51,944 bases of DNA from Syntrophus aciditrophicus (GTDB lineage: Bacteria > Desulfobacterota > Syntrophia > Syntrophales > UBA8958). The stretch lies in assembly GCA_020718905.1 (NCBI GenBank), contig DYRD01000008.1:1-51944 (forward strand), read 5' to 3'. The notes under the pieces were generated by a model. That model was not told the DNA's origin, searched no databases, and saw only the letters and a program-made list of their open reading frames with translations. A program made the position numbers and the translations under genes. Shown here in pieces: positions 28,257 to 41,076 of the stretch (positions are counted from its first letter, which is position 1; each line of letters opens with the position of its first letter).

Positions 28257-28523
28257 CTATTTTCTAAGGCCAAGACGCTGGATCACGGCTCGGTAACGTT
28301 CGACATCTTTTCTCTTGACATAATCGAGAAGCCGTCTTCTCTGACCGACCAGCTTCAACAGTCCCCGCCGCGAATGATGGTCCTTCTTATGTACCTTGAA
28401 GTGCTCCGTGAGATATTCAATCCGCGCACTGAGCAGGGCAATCTGCACCTCCGGGGACCCGGTGTCTTTTTCATGCAACTTGTATTGAGATATAACTCCT
28501 TGTCTTTTTTCTGCGTCTAACAC
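28257..28523 (-). CDS. rpsO: 30S ribosomal protein S15
   Basis: [54 protein letters not shown]. Confidence 0.97.
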   Translation of the reverse strand: MLDAEKRQGVISQYKLHEKDTGSPEVQIALLSARIEYLTEHFKVHKKDHHSRRGLLKLVGQRRRLLDYVKRKDVERYRAVIQRLGLRK

Positions 28524-28557
28524 TTTTCTTCCTCCCTCTTTACTGGTTATCCCAATT

Positions 28558-29514
28558 TTAATTTTCCTTGAATACTCTCAACAGTTTCATGACGGGGACA
28601 TCATTTTGAAGACCCGCCAGTTCCCGGCTCCCGCAAAGAAGCTCCGCAATCGCTATGAGTTCACCATTACCAACGGTCAATTTTACCATATCTCCCGAAT
28701 CAAGAAAAGGAATATCATCACGACGATTTACCATTTCCACCCGGGGGTGCACACCGTCTTTAATTTTTTTCACCCAGGTGTCATCCGGGACAATGGCCTT
28801 CATATCGGGAAGCAACTCCGCCATGGAAATCAGGCCGGACCGGACTCGCTCATCATCCCCCGGCCTGTCTTTCCCGTCCAAGACAATCGCCGCCGCCTCG
28901 GAAAAAATGCCGCTCCGGGTCCGCCGCAACCCGGCAACACAGGCTCCGCAGCCGAGGAGTTCGCCGACAGCGGCGCACAAAGAACGTACATAGGTTCCTC
29001 CCGAACAGGACATGCGAAACGTCACATAGGGCAAGGATATCTGTTCCACCGTCAAATCGTAGATCTCTACCATCCGCGGCGGCGAATCGACAACGATCCC
29101 CTGCCTCGCCCACTTATATAGGGCTTTGCCTCGTACCTTGACCGCCGAGTAACGAGGGGGAACCTGTTCACTCCGCCCCAGAAAACCCTGCAGGGCATCA
29201 ATGACGCTCCGGTCGGTGACCTGGGGCTCTTTTTCTGCCAACACCGCGCCCTCGACATCCAGGGTGTCCGTGCGGACACCGAGGAGCATGGAAACACGAT
29301 AATCCTTGGTTACGGACACCAGGAAAGGGACGAGTTTCGTCGCCTCACCGACACAAACGGGCAGCACACCGGTCGCTAAAGGGTCGAGCGTTCCCGTGTG
29401 ACCCGCCTTTTTTACCTCCGCAACCTTCCGGACATCCAGAACAACATCATGGGATGTCATCCCCGGCGGCTTGTCGATGACAACGACCCCGTTCATTTCC
29501 AGGCCGATGTGCAA
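28558..29514 (-). CDS. truB: tRNA pseudouridine(55) synthase
   Basis: [17 protein letters not shown]...[27 protein letters not shown]...[16 protein letters not shown]. Confidence 0.96.
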   Translation of the reverse strand: MHIGLEMNGVVVIDKPPGMTSHDVVLDVRKVAEVKKAGHTGTLDPLATGVLPVCVGEATKLVPFLVSVTKDYRVSMLLGVRTDTLDVEGAVLAEKEPQVTDRSVIDALQGFLGRSEQVPPRYSAVKVRGKALYKWARQGIVVDSPPRMVEIYDLTVEQISLPYVTFRMSCSGGTYVRSLCAAVGELLGCGACVAGLRRTRSGIFSEAAAIVLDGKDRPGDDERVRSGLISMAELLPDMKAIVPDDTWVKKIKDGVHPRVEMVNRRDDIPFLDSGDMVKLTVGNGELIAIAELLCGSRELAGLQNDVPVMKLLRVFKEN

Positions 29515-30470
29515 ATAACCTCCAGGAGCCTTTTTTTTACGGTGTCAATATCTCCTTCAATCCGGCAGCCGGACGCATTGACGTGCCCGCCGCCGCCGAA
29601 CGCCCTCGCGACCCGCTCGACGTTGGTCGCACCCTTGGAACGCAAGCTGATCTTAAAATTTCCGTTCGGCAATTCCGTGTAGAGGATGGATATCTCTACG
29701 CCCTCGATGGACCTGGGCAAATTGACGAGGCCTTCGGAATGTTCCCAGAGGGCCCCCGTTTCCTCAAAATCCTTAAGAAAGATAACCAGCGAGCCGACCC
29801 GGTCCTGACAATCAAAGCTCAGGGTATTCATTGCCCGCGCTAATAAACGGATTTTCGCCATGGGAAAGCTCTCGTAAATATGTTCTGATATCCACTGGGG
29901 ATCGGCGCCACTCGCTACCAGATGACCGGCCGCAATAAAGGTGTCTTTCCCCGTGTTGCCATAATGGAAATCACCCGTATCGGTGATGATCGCCGTATAA
30001 AGATTCGTGGCCATCTCGGCGGTAATGTTCGTTTTCATCGCCGTCAGGAGACGGAAGACAATCTCTCCCGTGGAACTTGCCGCCGGATCGATCAACCTGA
30101 CCTCACAGAATCCGCCATTGGAAACATGATGATCGATATTGATCAGGGTCTTGACGGCCCCTATCCTGAGGGCTTCATCTCCCACCCGCTCCAGTTCGCT
30201 GCAATCAAGAATGAAGGCCACCTCAAAGGAGTCCGGCGGGGGAAGGGTATCAAGGATAATATCCGCCCCGGGAAGGAACCGATAATTATCGGGTGTTTTG
30301 TCCTGATTATAGATCGCGGCGTCTTTGCCGAGACCTTTAAGGAGAAGATATACGGCCAACTCTGAACCTAGGGCGTCGCCGTCCAACTTGACGTGGGCCG
30401 TGATGAGGAATTTTTGATGGCGATTGATAATGTCAATTATCTTTTGGATCATCCGCAACCTCTTGTTCAT
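29493..30470 (-). CDS. DHH/DHHA1 family phosphoesterase (NrnA-like oligoribonuclease)
   Basis: ITAHVKLDGDALGSELAVYLLLKGLGKDAAIYNQDKTP...INIDHHVSN...AIITDTGDFHYGNT...GGGGHVNASGC; start at MNKRLRM (30470). Confidence 0.93.
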   Translation of the reverse strand: MNKRLRMIQKIIDIINRHQKFLITAHVKLDGDALGSELAVYLLLKGLGKDAAIYNQDKTPDNYRFLPGADIILDTLPPPDSFEVAFILDCSELERVGDEALRIGAVKTLINIDHHVSNGGFCEVRLIDPAASSTGEIVFRLLTAMKTNITAEMATNLYTAIITDTGDFHYGNTGKDTFIAAGHLVASGADPQWISEHIYESFPMAKIRLLARAMNTLSFDCQDRVGSLVIFLKDFEETGALWEHSEGLVNLPRSIEGVEISILYTELPNGNFKISLRSKGATNVERVARAFGGGGHVNASGCRIEGDIDTVKKRLLEVICTSAWK

Positions 30471-30807
30471 GTATCCGGGCAAAAATCGTGTCGATGCGGC
30501 TGCCGTAGGCGAAGGACGGATCAGCGTAAAAAACGATCTCCGGGACGTAACGCAGCTCCAGGCGTTTACCAAGTTCTCTTCGCAAAAAACCGGTTGCCTT
30601 TTGGAGCGCTTCCTGAGTCTCGGGACGGCAGGTATACTGCCCCATCTCGACAAAATAGATCTTGGCCGTCCGCAGATCATCACTGAGTTTCACCCCCGTA
30701 ATGGTCATTTGCTTAATTCTCGGATCGGAGACCTCCCTGACCAGGATATCGGAGACCTCGCTCATGATCCGCTCCGCCACCCGCTGCGCCCTTTTAAAAG
30801 TCGCCAT
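30433..30807 (-). CDS. rbfA: 30S ribosome-binding factor
   Basis: FKRAQRVAERIMSEVSDILVREVSDPRIKQMTITGVKLSDDLRTAKIYFVEMG. Confidence 0.94.
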   Translation of the reverse strand: MATFKRAQRVAERIMSEVSDILVREVSDPRIKQMTITGVKLSDDLRTAKIYFVEMGQYTCRPETQEALQKATGFLRRELGKRLELRYVPEIVFYADPSFAYGSRIDTIFARIHEQEVADDPKDN

Positions 30808-31133
30808 ATTTATCCGCCCCTTCAGATTGCATGTTGAGCCACTCTGAATAACTGGTTATTTCCAGATGCGAAGAGATGACTTGGGCAATTCCCATCTCTT
30901 CAATATAATTGAATATATGATCTACTTTAGCATTAATGTAGCGCCAGTCGTTCCCGACCACGCAAAACCCTATCTTCGCCTGCTTCCATGAATCATTATC
31001 GCCAACTTCAGCGATAGAGACATTGAAGGTGTTCTGGGTCCGTTTCACGATCTTTGCTAAGACGGATCTCTTTATCTTTGAGGGACCTGCATGCCGGTAT
31101 CCACAGGTCCACAAGCCCGGCACCTACTACCAT
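30794..31133 (-). pseudogene. DUF503 family protein, frameshifted near 31071-31073
   Basis: MVVGAGLVDLWIPACRSLKDK (from 31133) continues in another frame as RSVLAKIVKRTQNTFNVSIAEVGDNDSWKQAKIGFCVVGNDWRYINAKVDHIFNYIEEM. Confidence 0.82.
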
Positions 31134-31182
31134 TTCCAATATGAAGGGCAACGAAGCATATGGCCTTCTTGCGCCGCCGTCA

Positions 31183-33885
31183 TCATAGTTTACGGTCCAC
31201 CCGCTCGTTTACATACGCCTCCAGGATGTCCCCCTCCCGGAGGTCATTATAGTTCTCAATCCCAATGCCGCATTCGTAACCCGTAGCGACTTCTCTCGCA
31301 TCATCCTTTGCCCGCTTCAGGGAAGCGATCTTCCCGTCATATACAACAACGCCTTCCCGTACCAGTTTGAGATTGGCGCTCCGGGAAATCTTGCCGTCCG
31401 TAACGTAACATCCCGCGATCGTCCCGATCTTGGGTATTTTGAACAATTGCCTGATTTCGGCCCGCCCCTGAACGACCTCTTTGTATATTGGGTCCAGAAG
31501 CCCTTCCATGGCGGCCCGGACGTCCTCTATGACATTGTAAATGATGTCATAGAGCTTTATCTCGACGCCCTCCTGTTCGGCCACTTCAACCACCCGGCTG
31601 TCCGGCCGCACATTGAAACCGATGACGATGGCATTGGCGGAAGAGGCGAGCATGACATCCGTTTCCGTGATCGCTCCCGTCGAGGCGTGAATGACCTTCA
31701 GCTTCACATCCGCGGTGCTCAACTTGTTCAGGGCCTCCGTAATGGCTTCCATGGACCCCTGGACATCGGCCTTGATGATCACGTTGAAATCCTTCACACC
31801 CTCCTTGATCTTCTGGTAGAGCTGTTCAAGGGTGATCTTTGAGGTTGCGGAAAGTTCCCTTTCCCTTTCCTTTCTTGTCCAGTAATCGGCGATGCTTCGC
31901 GCCTTCTTCTCATCCTCGACACAGAGGAACTCAGCGCTGACCTGGGGGACGTTCGAAAAACCGATCACCTCCACCGGCGTCGAGGGGCCGGCCTCCTTAA
32001 CCCGCTGTCCCCGATCGTTGATCATGGCCCGCACCCGCCCATATTCCGTTTTCGAAGCAAAGGCATCGCCTTCCCTGAGGGTTCCCTCCTGAATGAGGAC
32101 CGTCGCCACCGGTCCCCTTCCCTTATCAAGTTTCGATTCAATGATAATTCCTCTTGCCGGTCTTTCCGGATCAGCCCTAAGCTCCAGGATATCGGCCTGC
32201 AGCAGGATCATCTCCAGGAGGGCCTCAATGCCCAGCTTCTGTTTGGCCGAAACCTCACAGAAAATGGTTTCGCCGCCCCATTCCTCGGAAACGAGATTAT
32301 ATTCCGTGAGGGCCTGTTTGATCCGTTGCGGATCCGCATTGGGCTTGTCCATCTTGTTAATGGCCACAATGATCGGCACGCCCGCCACCCGGGAATGGTT
32401 GATGGCCTCTATGGTCTGCCCCATTACTCCATCATCTGCCGCGACTACCAGCACCACCACATCGGTCACCTGCGCCCCCCGGGCGCGCATGGCGGTAAAG
32501 GCCTCGTGGCCGGGAGTATCAAGAAAGACAATATCCCGGTCCTTGATATGAACATGATAGGCGCCGATGGCCTGGGTTATCCCGCCGGCTTCGCCTTCGA
32601 TTACTTTTGTTTCCCGGATCGCATCGAGAAGAGACGTTTTACCGTGATCGACGTGGCCCATAATCGTCACAACCGGTGCTCGCGGTTGCAGGTTTAGGGA
32701 ACCCGGATCATCATGCTGAAAGGTATCCTCGAATTCATTGCCCGCAGATTCCACCTGATAACCAAATTCTGCGGAAATAAGGGTCGCCGTATCAAAATCA
32801 AGAGACTGGTTGATGGTGACCATCAACCCCAACCCGATGAGCTTGTTGATGACTTCGCTGGCCTTTACGCCCATCTTCTTGGAAAGATCGCCCACGGTTA
32901 TGGCCTCGGAAATCTTAAGCCTCCGTTTACTGGCCTTAGGTACGGTAATGACTGTTTTTTGAAGCTTCGCGACCCCGGCCTTTTTCTCATCCCGCCAGCG
33001 CGAACCCCGCGCATCCTGTTCGAGATCTTTAATCTTTCCTTTTCGATCAACGACCTTTTTAATTAAGGCCTTTTTGCGGGGGAACGTATCAGATACAACT
33101 ACTTCTACCGGTTTTTTCCCCCTCTTTTTATCCTTGTCTGGTTCCCACTTCACCGGTTTTTTCATGCCCGCCGGGGGCGCCACATCCCTGCCAGGAGCGA
33201 TATCCGTTCTTCTGGGTGCAGGTTTTCTCTGGGGCCCCGTCCCTGCCGGTTCCTGTAGCTTGCGAGGCGCAGTAATACGATTTATTGCTCTTGGCACCGG
33301 CTTGGGGGCAGGCGGCGGGGTAACCGGGGGGGCAGGTTGTACAGCTGGCTTGCTGACAACAGGCTCAGCCTTTTCTGCCACGGGGCCACCACTTACAACG
33401 GGGGCCGGCGGCGGCTCCTTGACCGGCGGGGGGGGAGGCGGCGGCTCTTGCGGGACCGGGGGCGATACGACCTTTGCTTCGACAATCTTCTCTTCCGCAG
33501 GTTTCACATCGGCAGGTTTCCGGCTGACCTCGACGGGAACGGCGACATCCTTTACAGGTTCAACTGTGGGCTCGGATATGGGTTTAACCTCGGTGTCCTC
33601 TGTTTTCCCCGCCACAGGGAGAGATTCTGCTGCCGGTACAGGCGCTTCCTCTTCAACGGCGCTTCGTATCGCTCTTCTTCTGATAACCGTGGACTTGACC
33701 CTTTTCTCTACCATTTCGTGGGGCTCAGCGGCAGAAGCATCCCTTTTTACCCTCTCCACATCACTGTCTTCAAGAGTGCTTGAGTGGGACTTCACCGCAA
33801 TGCCCATCTTCTCCAGACGGGCAATTAGATCTTTGTTATCGACCCCCAATTCCCTGGCCAATTCGTAAACTCTCATTTTTGACAT
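31183..33885 (-). CDS. infB: translation initiation factor IF-2
   Basis: [48 protein letters not shown]; long proline-rich linker; full-length. Confidence 0.97.
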   Translation of the reverse strand: MSKMRVYELARELGVDNKDLIARLEKMGIAVKSHSSTLEDSDVERVKRDASAAEPHEMVEKRVKSTVIRRRAIRSAVEEEAPVPAAESLPVAGKTEDTEVKPISEPTVEPVKDVAVPVEVSRKPADVKPAEEKIVEAKVVSPPVPQEPPPPPPPVKEPPPAPVVSGGPVAEKAEPVVSKPAVQPAPPVTPPPAPKPVPRAINRITAPRKLQEPAGTGPQRKPAPRRTDIAPGRDVAPPAGMKKPVKWEPDKDKKRGKKPVEVVVSDTFPRKKALIKKVVDRKGKIKDLEQDARGSRWRDEKKAGVAKLQKTVITVPKASKRRLKISEAITVGDLSKKMGVKASEVINKLIGLGLMVTINQSLDFDTATLISAEFGYQVESAGNEFEDTFQHDDPGSLNLQPRAPVVTIMGHVDHGKTSLLDAIRETKVIEGEAGGITQAIGAYHVHIKDRDIVFLDTPGHEAFTAMRARGAQVTDVVVLVVAADDGVMGQTIEAINHSRVAGVPIIVAINKMDKPNADPQRIKQALTEYNLVSEEWGGETIFCEVSAKQKLGIEALLEMILLQADILELRADPERPARGIIIESKLDKGRGPVATVLIQEGTLREGDAFASKTEYGRVRAMINDRGQRVKEAGPSTPVEVIGFSNVPQVSAEFLCVEDEKKARSIADYWTRKERERELSATSKITLEQLYQKIKEGVKDFNVIIKADVQGSMEAITEALNKLSTADVKLKVIHASTGAITETDVMLASSANAIVIGFNVRPDSRVVEVAEQEGVEIKLYDIIYNVIEDVRAAMEGLLDPIYKEVVQGRAEIRQLFKIPKIGTIAGCYVTDGKISRSANLKLVREGVVVYDGKIASLKRAKDDAREVATGYECGIGIENYNDLREGDILEAYVNERVDRKL

Positions 33886-33973
33886 GACTGATCCCCTCGC
33901 AGCAACGTGCTCAAACCTCGAACTTTCTGACAAGAACCATTAAAGTAATTCGAAACGTTCATTTTACAGCTTA

Positions 33974-35242
33974 TCATTTTCCTGCGGCCGCGACTTCCTC
34001 AATCATGCGCGTCGCCGTCTGTATCCAACCCTCGGCCTGCTCTTTGCTTATCCCGGGAACCGCCATGAGCGTTTCCACGTCCACCGCTGCTATCAAACCC
34101 AGGCTCTTGATTCCTTCCTTGAGGAGCCCCTCGGCAGCAGCCTCCGTCATGTCCGGCAGGACCATCAGGTCGGTGCGGCTGTCTTCCTCCTGCTGAGCGG
34201 AAGAAGACTCGCTCTTGACATCTATTTTCCAGCCTGTCAGCTTGACGGCCAAACGGACATTCTGTCCATTTCTACCGATCGCCAGTGATAGCTGGTCATC
34301 GGGGACAATGACCTCCATGCTCCTATTTTCATCATCGATGAGCACCCGATCCACCTTGGCAGGCGATAAGGCCGCGTAAACATACTTGGCGTGATCATCT
34401 GAAAAGGGAACAATATCAATCTTTTCCCCACGCAATTCCTGGACCACGCTCTGGACCCGGGAGCCCCTCATGCCTACACAGGCGCCGACCGGATCGATAT
34501 CTTTATCCTTGCTCTTAACGGCAATCTTCGCCCGTTTTCCCGGTTCTCTCGCAATACTGACAATCTCAATCAACCCCTCTGATATTTCCGGAACCTCCAC
34601 TTCGAAAAGGGCTCTCAAAAACGCCGGATGGGTCCTGGAAAGGATGATTTGCGGCCCCTTGGATATCCTTTTGACATCACAGATAAAGGAACGGATCCTC
34701 TCGCCCCGCTTGTAGACTTCCCGGAAAATCTGCTCCGACACGGGGATAACCCCTTCCGAGCGGCCAAGATTGACAATGATGCTGCCGCCTTCAAATCTTT
34801 GGACGAAACCATTGACGAGCTGCATCTTGCGGTCCTTGTATTCTTCATACACATTATCCCGCTCGGCATCATTGACGCGCTGGATGATAATTTGCTTGGC
34901 CGTCTGGACGGCAATACGACCAAAGGTTGACGTATCAACCTTCATGCCCAAGCTGTCTCCCGGTTCCACTTCCTCATCCATATCTTTCGCTTCGGCCAGG
35001 GATATTTGCATGTCCGGATCGATCACCTTTTCTTCCACCGTTTTGAATTGAAATACCTCAATTTCGCCGGTCTCTTCGCTATAGTGGGACTCGATTTCGA
35101 CATTGGGTCCCATTTTCTTTCTTGCAGCATTCAGCATGGCCGCCTCAAGGGCTTCGATAATAATTTCCTTCTCGATCCCCCTGTCCTTGCTCATCTGGTC
35201 GACCAGCCGCTTCAGCTCCGAAAACATGCCCTCTTCCTCCAT
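33974..35242 (-). CDS. nusA: transcription termination/antitermination factor NusA
   Basis: [40 protein letters not shown]...S1 and KH domains...[18 protein letters not shown]. Confidence 0.97.
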   Translation of the reverse strand: MEEEGMFSELKRLVDQMSKDRGIEKEIIIEALEAAMLNAARKKMGPNVEIESHYSEETGEIEVFQFKTVEEKVIDPDMQISLAEAKDMDEEVEPGDSLGMKVDTSTFGRIAVQTAKQIIIQRVNDAERDNVYEEYKDRKMQLVNGFVQRFEGGSIIVNLGRSEGVIPVSEQIFREVYKRGERIRSFICDVKRISKGPQIILSRTHPAFLRALFEVEVPEISEGLIEIVSIAREPGKRAKIAVKSKDKDIDPVGACVGMRGSRVQSVVQELRGEKIDIVPFSDDHAKYVYAALSPAKVDRVLIDDENRSMEVIVPDDQLSLAIGRNGQNVRLAVKLTGWKIDVKSESSSAQQEEDSRTDLMVLPDMTEAAAEGLLKEGIKSLGLIAAVDVETLMAVPGISKEQAEGWIQTATRMIEEVAAAGK

Positions 35243-35270
35243 TCATCACTACTATTATGGATGATTTTTC

Positions 35271-35768
35271 TTAAATTATCTTATGATCCAACAAGCCCTC
35301 AAGGTTGGCCTTGAGTACCGCTTCCCTGGGAACGGTGCAGATCTTTCCCGATAAATCAATAATAAGCGTTTTCCCCCCCCTTTCGTCTACCCGGTAATCT
35401 TTCAGGATACCCTTAAAATTCCGGATGCCGTCAATCTTATGTTCCGTCTGGATGACCACCCGGCTCCCAAGGAACCTGATAAAATCCTTATCCTTTACTA
35501 GGGGACGATCCAGACCGGGAGAAGAAATTTCGAGGGTGTATGCTTCCGGAGGGACATCGTTCACATCAAGGAGATCGCCTACCTGGTCACTGATCAGGGC
35601 GCAATCATCAATGGTCACTCCGCCTTCCCTGTCAATGTAAAGGCGCACTATCCAACGTGATTTCATTTGGATGCACTCTACACAGACAAGCTCCATCCCC
35701 TCTGATTGAATCGCGGGTTCTGCTATTTCCCAAATGCGGTTTTCGTAATTCGTTTTTAAAAAGCCCAT
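35271..35768 (-). CDS. rimP: ribosome maturation factor
   Basis: EGMELVCVECIQMKSRWIVRLYIDREGGVTIDDCALISDQVGDLLDVNDVPPEAYTLEISSPGLDRPL. Confidence 0.96.
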   Translation of the reverse strand: MGFLKTNYENRIWEIAEPAIQSEGMELVCVECIQMKSRWIVRLYIDREGGVTIDDCALISDQVGDLLDVNDVPPEAYTLEISSPGLDRPLVKDKDFIRFLGSRVVIQTEHKIDGIRNFKGILKDYRVDERGGKTLIIDLSGKICTVPREAVLKANLEGLLDHKII

Positions 35769-35894
35769 TCTCTACAGAAAAAAAAAGTGGGCCATAGCCC
35801 ACTCGTCAGAAATTCAACGATGATGTTGATCCCCAGCTAACATAACTGCAAGGTAAATGCAAGCAAAAATCAAGGGCTTTCCGGGAAGTAAAAA

Positions 35895-35969
35895 TGGAGC
35901 GGGCGAAGGGAATTGAACCCTCGACTTTCAGCTTGGGAAGCTGACATTCTACCGCTGAATTACGCCCGC
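35895..35969 (-). tRNA. tRNA-Gly (anticodon CCC)
   Basis: Reverse complement GCGGGCGTAATTCAGCGGTAGAATGTCAGCTTCCCAAGCTGAAAGTCGAGGGTTCAATTCCCTTCGCCCGCTCCA folds as a cloverleaf; anticodon loop TTCCCAA; CCA encoded. Confidence 0.93.
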
Positions 35970-36025
35970 GATCCCGAAAATGCAGGGGACATATTAATCA
36001 AAGCTGCCAATTTGTCAAGCCATAT

Positions 36026-37313
36026 TTACATTCGCACGGCAATAGATCTGCCGTGGGCATCGAATCCCTCCAGGGCGGCGAATCTTTCCGTCTGGCGACC
36101 GTACCGATGAAAGGCCTCCCGGGTAAAGGAAAGGACGCTCGTCCTCTTGACAAAATCATAGACCCCCAGGGGAGAGGAGAATCTGGCTGTCCCTCCCCGT
36201 GGGCAGGATATGATTCGGTCCGGCCATATGGTCCCCCAGGGCCTCCGGGGTGTATTGTCCGAGGAATACGGCCCCGGCATGGGTTACTTCCGCCAGGAGT
36301 TCCTCCGGATTCTCCACCATCAGCTCCAGATGCTCCGGGGCAAAACGGTTTGCCAATCGGACCGCTTCCGTCAGATCCCTGGTTATAAGAACGGCTCCAT
36401 ACTCATCGATCGCCCGGCGGACAATTGCCTGCCGCGGCAGGTCTTCAAGCTGTGGATAAAGTTCGTCGACAATCCGCCGACCCGTGTACTCATCGGGGGT
36501 CAAGACCACGGCGCTGGCCATGTCGTCATGTTCCGCCTGGGCCAGGAGATCGGCAGCCACGAAGGAAACGGGCGCCGTATGGTCACAGATGACCAGGACT
36601 TCACTGGGACCGGCGATCATATCGATGTCCACCCGCCCATAGACCAGTTGTTTTGCCATGGCAACGTAGGCGTTACCGGGTCCGACAATCTTATCGACCC
36701 GGGGAATGGATGCGGTTCCATAGGTAAGGGCCGCAATGGCCTGGGCGCCCCCAATCTTGAAGATACTGTTTACCCCCGCCAGTTCCATGGCCAGGGCTAC
36801 CAGTGGGTTTATCGTCCCCTGCCGCAGCGGGGTTACTGCGACAATCTCCCCGACTCCCGCAATCCGGGCCGGGATGGCCGCCATGAGTACCGTCGACGGA
36901 TAGGAGGCCAGACCTCCGGGGACATAAATGCCCGCCTTCTCCAGAGGCGTAATCCGCTGTCCGATCCGGACGCCGTCCTCCGATTCATCCCGCCAGTCCT
37001 TCACGATCTGGGAACGATGAAACTTTTCTATGCGCGCCGCGGCAAGTTGAAGAACCGCGCGATCATCGTGGTCAACAAGGGCCGTCGCGGCCCTGAGCTC
37101 CTCCGGCGATACCTGAACCGTCCGGGGATTCAAATCATAACCATCGAATTTCGCCGTATATTCAAACAGGGCGGTGTCGCCTCTTGCGGCCACATCCGCT
37201 AAAATGTTTTCCACGCTGATGCGCAGGGCCGGCTCAGCGCCGCCGCCGCGATTCATGATCCCCAGGAAGACCTCTGCAAATATTGCCTCGTCGGTTCTGA
37301 TTAGTCTCATCAC
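36026..37313 (-). pseudogene. hisD: histidinol dehydrogenase, C-terminus frameshifted near 36195-36205
   Basis: Body YVPGGLASYPSTVLMAAIPARIAGV...PLVALAMELAGVNSIFKIGGAQAIAALTYGT...; ORF ends ILPTGRDSQILLSPGGL*, next frame gives GGTARFSSPLGVYDFVKRTSVLSFTREAFHRYGRQTERFAALEGFDAHGRSIAVRM*. Confidence 0.93.
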
Positions 37314-38563
37314 GCTTTCACCCGTTCAATGGCCGCTCCGAGGCGGGAAAACTTTTCCTCGATCCGCTCATAGCCGCGATCGAGATGATAAACCCGGGCG
37401 AGTTCCGTCCTGCCTTCCGCCGCCAGCCCGGCAAGAATCAATGACGCCGAGGCCCGCAGGTCCGTTGCCATGACCGGGGCGCCATGCAGCTTCGCAACCC
37501 CCTTGACAATGGCGCTGTGCCCCTGAACGGCAATTTCCGCACCCATGCGCATCAATTCACTGACGTGCATGAAACGGTTTTCGAAAATCGTCTCCGTCAT
37601 CACACTGAGACCACTCGCTACGGTCATGAGGGACATGATTTGGGCCTGGAGATCCGTCGGAAAGCCGGGATAGGCGAGGGTCTTGACATTCACGCTCCGG
37701 GGCCGCCCGTTTGCGATGGCCCGGATGGAGCGTTCTCCCACAGTCATCTCCATTCCCGCATCACGGAGTTTGGCAATCAGGGCGTCGTGATGGCCGGGGT
37801 GACAGTTTTTGATGCAGATGTCTCCGCCCGTAATGCCGGCGGCAATCATGAAGGTCCCCGCCTCGATGCGATCGGAAATGATGGTACCTTCGACGGGATG
37901 CAGAGACGACACGCCGTCGATGCGAATGACATCCGTCCCGGCACCGGTAATCCTTGCCCCCATGCCATTGAGGATTTCCGCGAGATTAACCACCTCCGGC
38001 TCCCGGGCGGCGTTTTTCAGCATTGTCGTCCCGTCAGCGAGGGCGGCGGCCATCATGATGTTTTCCGTGCCCGTCACGGTGATGATATCGAAATAGATGG
38101 TAGCGCCTTTCAGACGGCGCGCCTTGGCGATCACATAGCCGTCTTTCAGCTCCACCTCCGCCCCCATGTCCTGAAGGGCTTTGATGTGGAGATTGACCGG
38201 CCTGGCCCCGATCGCGCAGCCCCCGGGCAGCGAAACATGGGCTTCTCCCAGTCTGGCGACCAATGGTCCCAGCACAAGGACCGACGCCCGCATCGTGCGG
38301 ACCAGGTCATAGGCGGCCGTACATGATTGAATATCCCCGGCATTGATCCGGAGCGATCCTTTCTCTTTCACAAAAACGACGCCGAAACCTCCGAGCAGCT
38401 TATTGATGGTTTTGATGTCCACGAGATCGGGAACATTATGAAAGGTATTCCAACCCTTCGTCAGCAGGGAGGCCGCAATGATGGGCAACGCGGCATTCTT
38501 GGCGCCGCTGTTCTCGATTTCCCCTTCCAGTCGCTGCCCTCCCGTAATGATTATCTTGTCCAC
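37310..38563 (-). CDS. murA: UDP-N-acetylglucosamine 1-carboxyvinyltransferase
   Basis: [34 protein letters not shown]...[25 protein letters not shown]...[12 protein letters not shown]. Confidence 0.97.
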   Translation of the reverse strand: MDKIIITGGQRLEGEIENSGAKNAALPIIAASLLTKGWNTFHNVPDLVDIKTINKLLGGFGVVFVKEKGSLRINAGDIQSCTAAYDLVRTMRASVLVLGPLVARLGEAHVSLPGGCAIGARPVNLHIKALQDMGAEVELKDGYVIAKARRLKGATIYFDIITVTGTENIMMAAALADGTTMLKNAAREPEVVNLAEILNGMGARITGAGTDVIRIDGVSSLHPVEGTIISDRIEAGTFMIAAGITGGDICIKNCHPGHHDALIAKLRDAGMEMTVGERSIRAIANGRPRSVNVKTLAYPGFPTDLQAQIMSLMTVASGLSVMTETIFENRFMHVSELMRMGAEIAVQGHSAIVKGVAKLHGAPVMATDLRASASLILAGLAAEGRTELARVYHLDRGYERIEEKFSRLGAAIERVKA

Positions 38564-38564
38564 T

Positions 38565-39416
38565 TTATAATATCCTTGCCAAGATCACCCGGTCGCACCC
38601 GGCGTAATCCTGCCGGCATGATATGTTTGCATATGAACCTGCCTCTTCCAACAGCTCCGCAAGCGGTTGCCGCTGCGTAGCCCCGATTTCCATAACGAGA
38701 TAACCGCCGGCTGCGAGATATCGTAGGCCGCCGGCGATGATTTCCCGATGGAGAGAAATCCCTGCCGCTCCCCCCAGGAGCGCCTCGGGGGGTTCATATT
38801 TCCTGACATCATCGGGAAGGGTGAGGAATTCTGCATCGGAGATATAAGGAGGATTGGAGACGATCACATCAAAAACCCCCGCAAGATCGGCGAAAAGGTA
38901 TCCAACGAAAAAATCTATTCTCGCGGCGACACCCGCTTTAACGGTATTTTGCCGGGCCACCGCGACCGCTGCCGGTGATATGTCCGTTGCCACTATCTGC
39001 ATGTTCTCCTGTGACACCGCCAAGGCAACACTTATGGCGCCGCTGCCGGCGCCGATTTCAAGAATCCTGACCGGACGGCGATCAATCCCGGGGATAACCC
39101 TCAGGACCTCTTCCACTAAGATTTCCGTCTCCGGGCGGGGAATCAGGACGTGGCGATTCACATAAAAAGAAAGAGACCAGAATTCCTTCTCCCCGACGAT
39201 ATAGGCCACGGGTTCCTTGAGCTCCCGACGGGCCACCCACTGGCGGAAACAACGCAACTGCTGATCCGTCAGCAGGGAATGACCCCGCATCAGGAGCTGC
39301 GCGCGGTCCGCCTGCATTATATGACACAGCAGCACCTCGGCGTCAAGTCTGGGGGAACCTATTCCGGCCTTGCGGAGCGTATTTACCGCCTCCTCAAGGC
39401 ATGCCTGTATGGTCAT
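38565..39416 (-). CDS. prmC: peptide chain release factor N(5)-glutamine methyltransferase
   Basis: [12 protein letters not shown]...[17 protein letters not shown]...[10 protein letters not shown]. Confidence 0.95.
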   Translation of the reverse strand: MTIQACLEEAVNTLRKAGIGSPRLDAEVLLCHIMQADRAQLLMRGHSLLTDQQLRCFRQWVARRELKEPVAYIVGEKEFWSLSFYVNRHVLIPRPETEILVEEVLRVIPGIDRRPVRILEIGAGSGAISVALAVSQENMQIVATDISPAAVAVARQNTVKAGVAARIDFFVGYLFADLAGVFDVIVSNPPYISDAEFLTLPDDVRKYEPPEALLGGAAGISLHREIIAGGLRYLAAGGYLVMEIGATQRQPLAELLEEAGSYANISCRQDYAGCDRVILARIL

Positions 39417-39422
39417 ACAAAC

Positions 39423-40505
39423 TCATCTTTCATTGCCCGGGTCGGACTGATTAAGGGCCGCTGCCTGGAAATTTGCACTCAGGGTATCAATAAACACCTG
39501 GATCTCACCGTCAAGAAAATTCTCCAGATTATAGATGGTAAGGCCGATACGATGATCCGTTACCCGGCCCTGGGGATAATTATAGGTTCTGATCCGTTCG
39601 CTGCGGTCCCCACTTCCTACCTGGTTCTTTCTTGTCTGGGAGATCTCGGCATTCTGTTTTTGGATCATAGCATCCAGAAGCCTCGCCCTCAGGACCTTCA
39701 TCGCCTTGTGCTTGTTTTTCAACTGGGATTTTTCATCCTGGCAGGACACGACCATTCCCGTAGGCAAATGAGCAATACGAACGGCGGAATCCGTCGTATT
39801 GACCGATTGGCCGCCGCAACCGCTGGAGTGAAAGACGTCGATCCTCAACTCATTGGGATCGATATTAATATCGACTTCTTCCGCCTCGGGCAGGATCGCC
39901 ACTGTTACCGCCGAGGTGTGAATGCGCCCCTGGGCCTCCGTGACGGGAACCCGCTGCACCCGATGGACGCCGCTTTCATACTTCAATTTGCTGTAGGCCC
40001 CTTTTCCTTCGATGAGGGCGATAATCTCTTTAAAGCCCCCCATGCCGCCTGCCGGCGAATGGCTGATTACTTCAACTTTCCACTCGCATCTTTCGGCATA
40101 CCGGCCGTACATCCGAAAAAGATCTCCCACAAACAACGCGGCTTCGTCCCCGCCCGTTCCCGCCCGTATTTCCAAGAGGACATTCTTATCGTCATTCGGG
40201 TCCCGGGGAAGGAGGAGAATCTTCAAACGGTTGTCTAATGCTTCGAGCTGCTGTTTCAGCAATGGCATTTCTTCTTTGACGATCTCCTTGAGCTCCTCGT
40301 CATTTTCTTTCAGGATCTTCTGCCCTTCTTCAATACTCAAACTGATCTCTGCATATGCCCGATATGTCTCGACCAGAGCGTGGAGGTCGGAATGCTCTTT
40401 GGCGTATTTCTGATAGAGAGCGAGCTTGCCAACGACTTCACCGTCGCTTAATAGGCCCTGCAACTCCTCAAATCTGTTCTCAATGTCCTTCAGTTTCTTA
40501 TACAT
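39423..40505 (-). CDS. prfA: peptide chain release factor 1
   Basis: [21 protein letters not shown]...[23 protein letters not shown]...[39 protein letters not shown]. Confidence 0.97.
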   Translation of the reverse strand: MYKKLKDIENRFEELQGLLSDGEVVGKLALYQKYAKEHSDLHALVETYRAYAEISLSIEEGQKILKENDEELKEIVKEEMPLLKQQLEALDNRLKILLLPRDPNDDKNVLLEIRAGTGGDEAALFVGDLFRMYGRYAERCEWKVEVISHSPAGGMGGFKEIIALIEGKGAYSKLKYESGVHRVQRVPVTEAQGRIHTSAVTVAILPEAEEVDINIDPNELRIDVFHSSGCGGQSVNTTDSAVRIAHLPTGMVVSCQDEKSQLKNKHKAMKVLRARLLDAMIQKQNAEISQTRKNQVGSGDRSERIRTYNYPQGRVTDHRIGLTIYNLENFLDGEIQVFIDTLSANFQAAALNQSDPGNER

Positions 40506-40772
40506 CGTTACCTTGCCGGAATCAAAGGGGAGATCCTCCTCACATCCTGCAGGACATTCCCTTCCTAACGAATAGGGGGCTATTTGCTGATATGGCTTAA
40601 ATACTGGAAATAAGGGGGGTATAGCGTCCATAGAACCGCAGGCGGGGACAACCCGGCCTGGGCAACCATATACTAAAACCCACAATGGGAGCGGGGCGGG
40701 AACTTCCTTACCGGCACCGGACGTGATCACGAGCGAGCGGTTGATCCTTCGTGCCTGGCTATGGGAAATAAA

Positions 40773-40991
40773 TCAGTTATCCTTCTTATTCCCTACGCCC
40801 GCATATTTTTTGTTGAAGCGTTCCACTCTCCCCGCGGTGTCCATTATCTTCTGTTTTCCCGTTATGAAAGGATGACATTGGGAACAGATTTCAACCTTAA
40901 TGTCCTTTTTCGTCGACCGCGTATTTATGGCGCTCCCACACACGCAGGTAATGGTGGTTTCCTCGTATTTCGGATGGATGCCTTCTTTCAT
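40773..40991 (-). CDS. rpmE: 50S ribosomal protein L31 (zinc-binding type)
   Basis: [63 protein letters not shown] with CxC/CxxC. Confidence 0.96.
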   Translation of the reverse strand: MKEGIHPKYEETTITCVCGSAINTRSTKKDIKVEICSQCHPFITGKQKIMDTAGRVERFNKKYAGVGNKKDN

Positions 40992-41076
40992 GTTTTCAAC
41001 CTTCCTCCCTTAGAAAATGGGATCTCATTATAGTCCTTGAATTGGGAAATTCAAGAAATATTTTTCTTTTTTGTTG

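Noticed and set aside
33074-33868. 264-aa Gly/Ser/Thr-rich plus-strand ORF opposite the infB N-terminus
   Set aside because: The low-complexity composition is the reverse reading of the IF-2 proline/alanine-rich linker.
37484-38326. 280-aa plus-strand ORF opposite murA
   Set aside because: Antisense shadow ORF; murA is complete and conserved.
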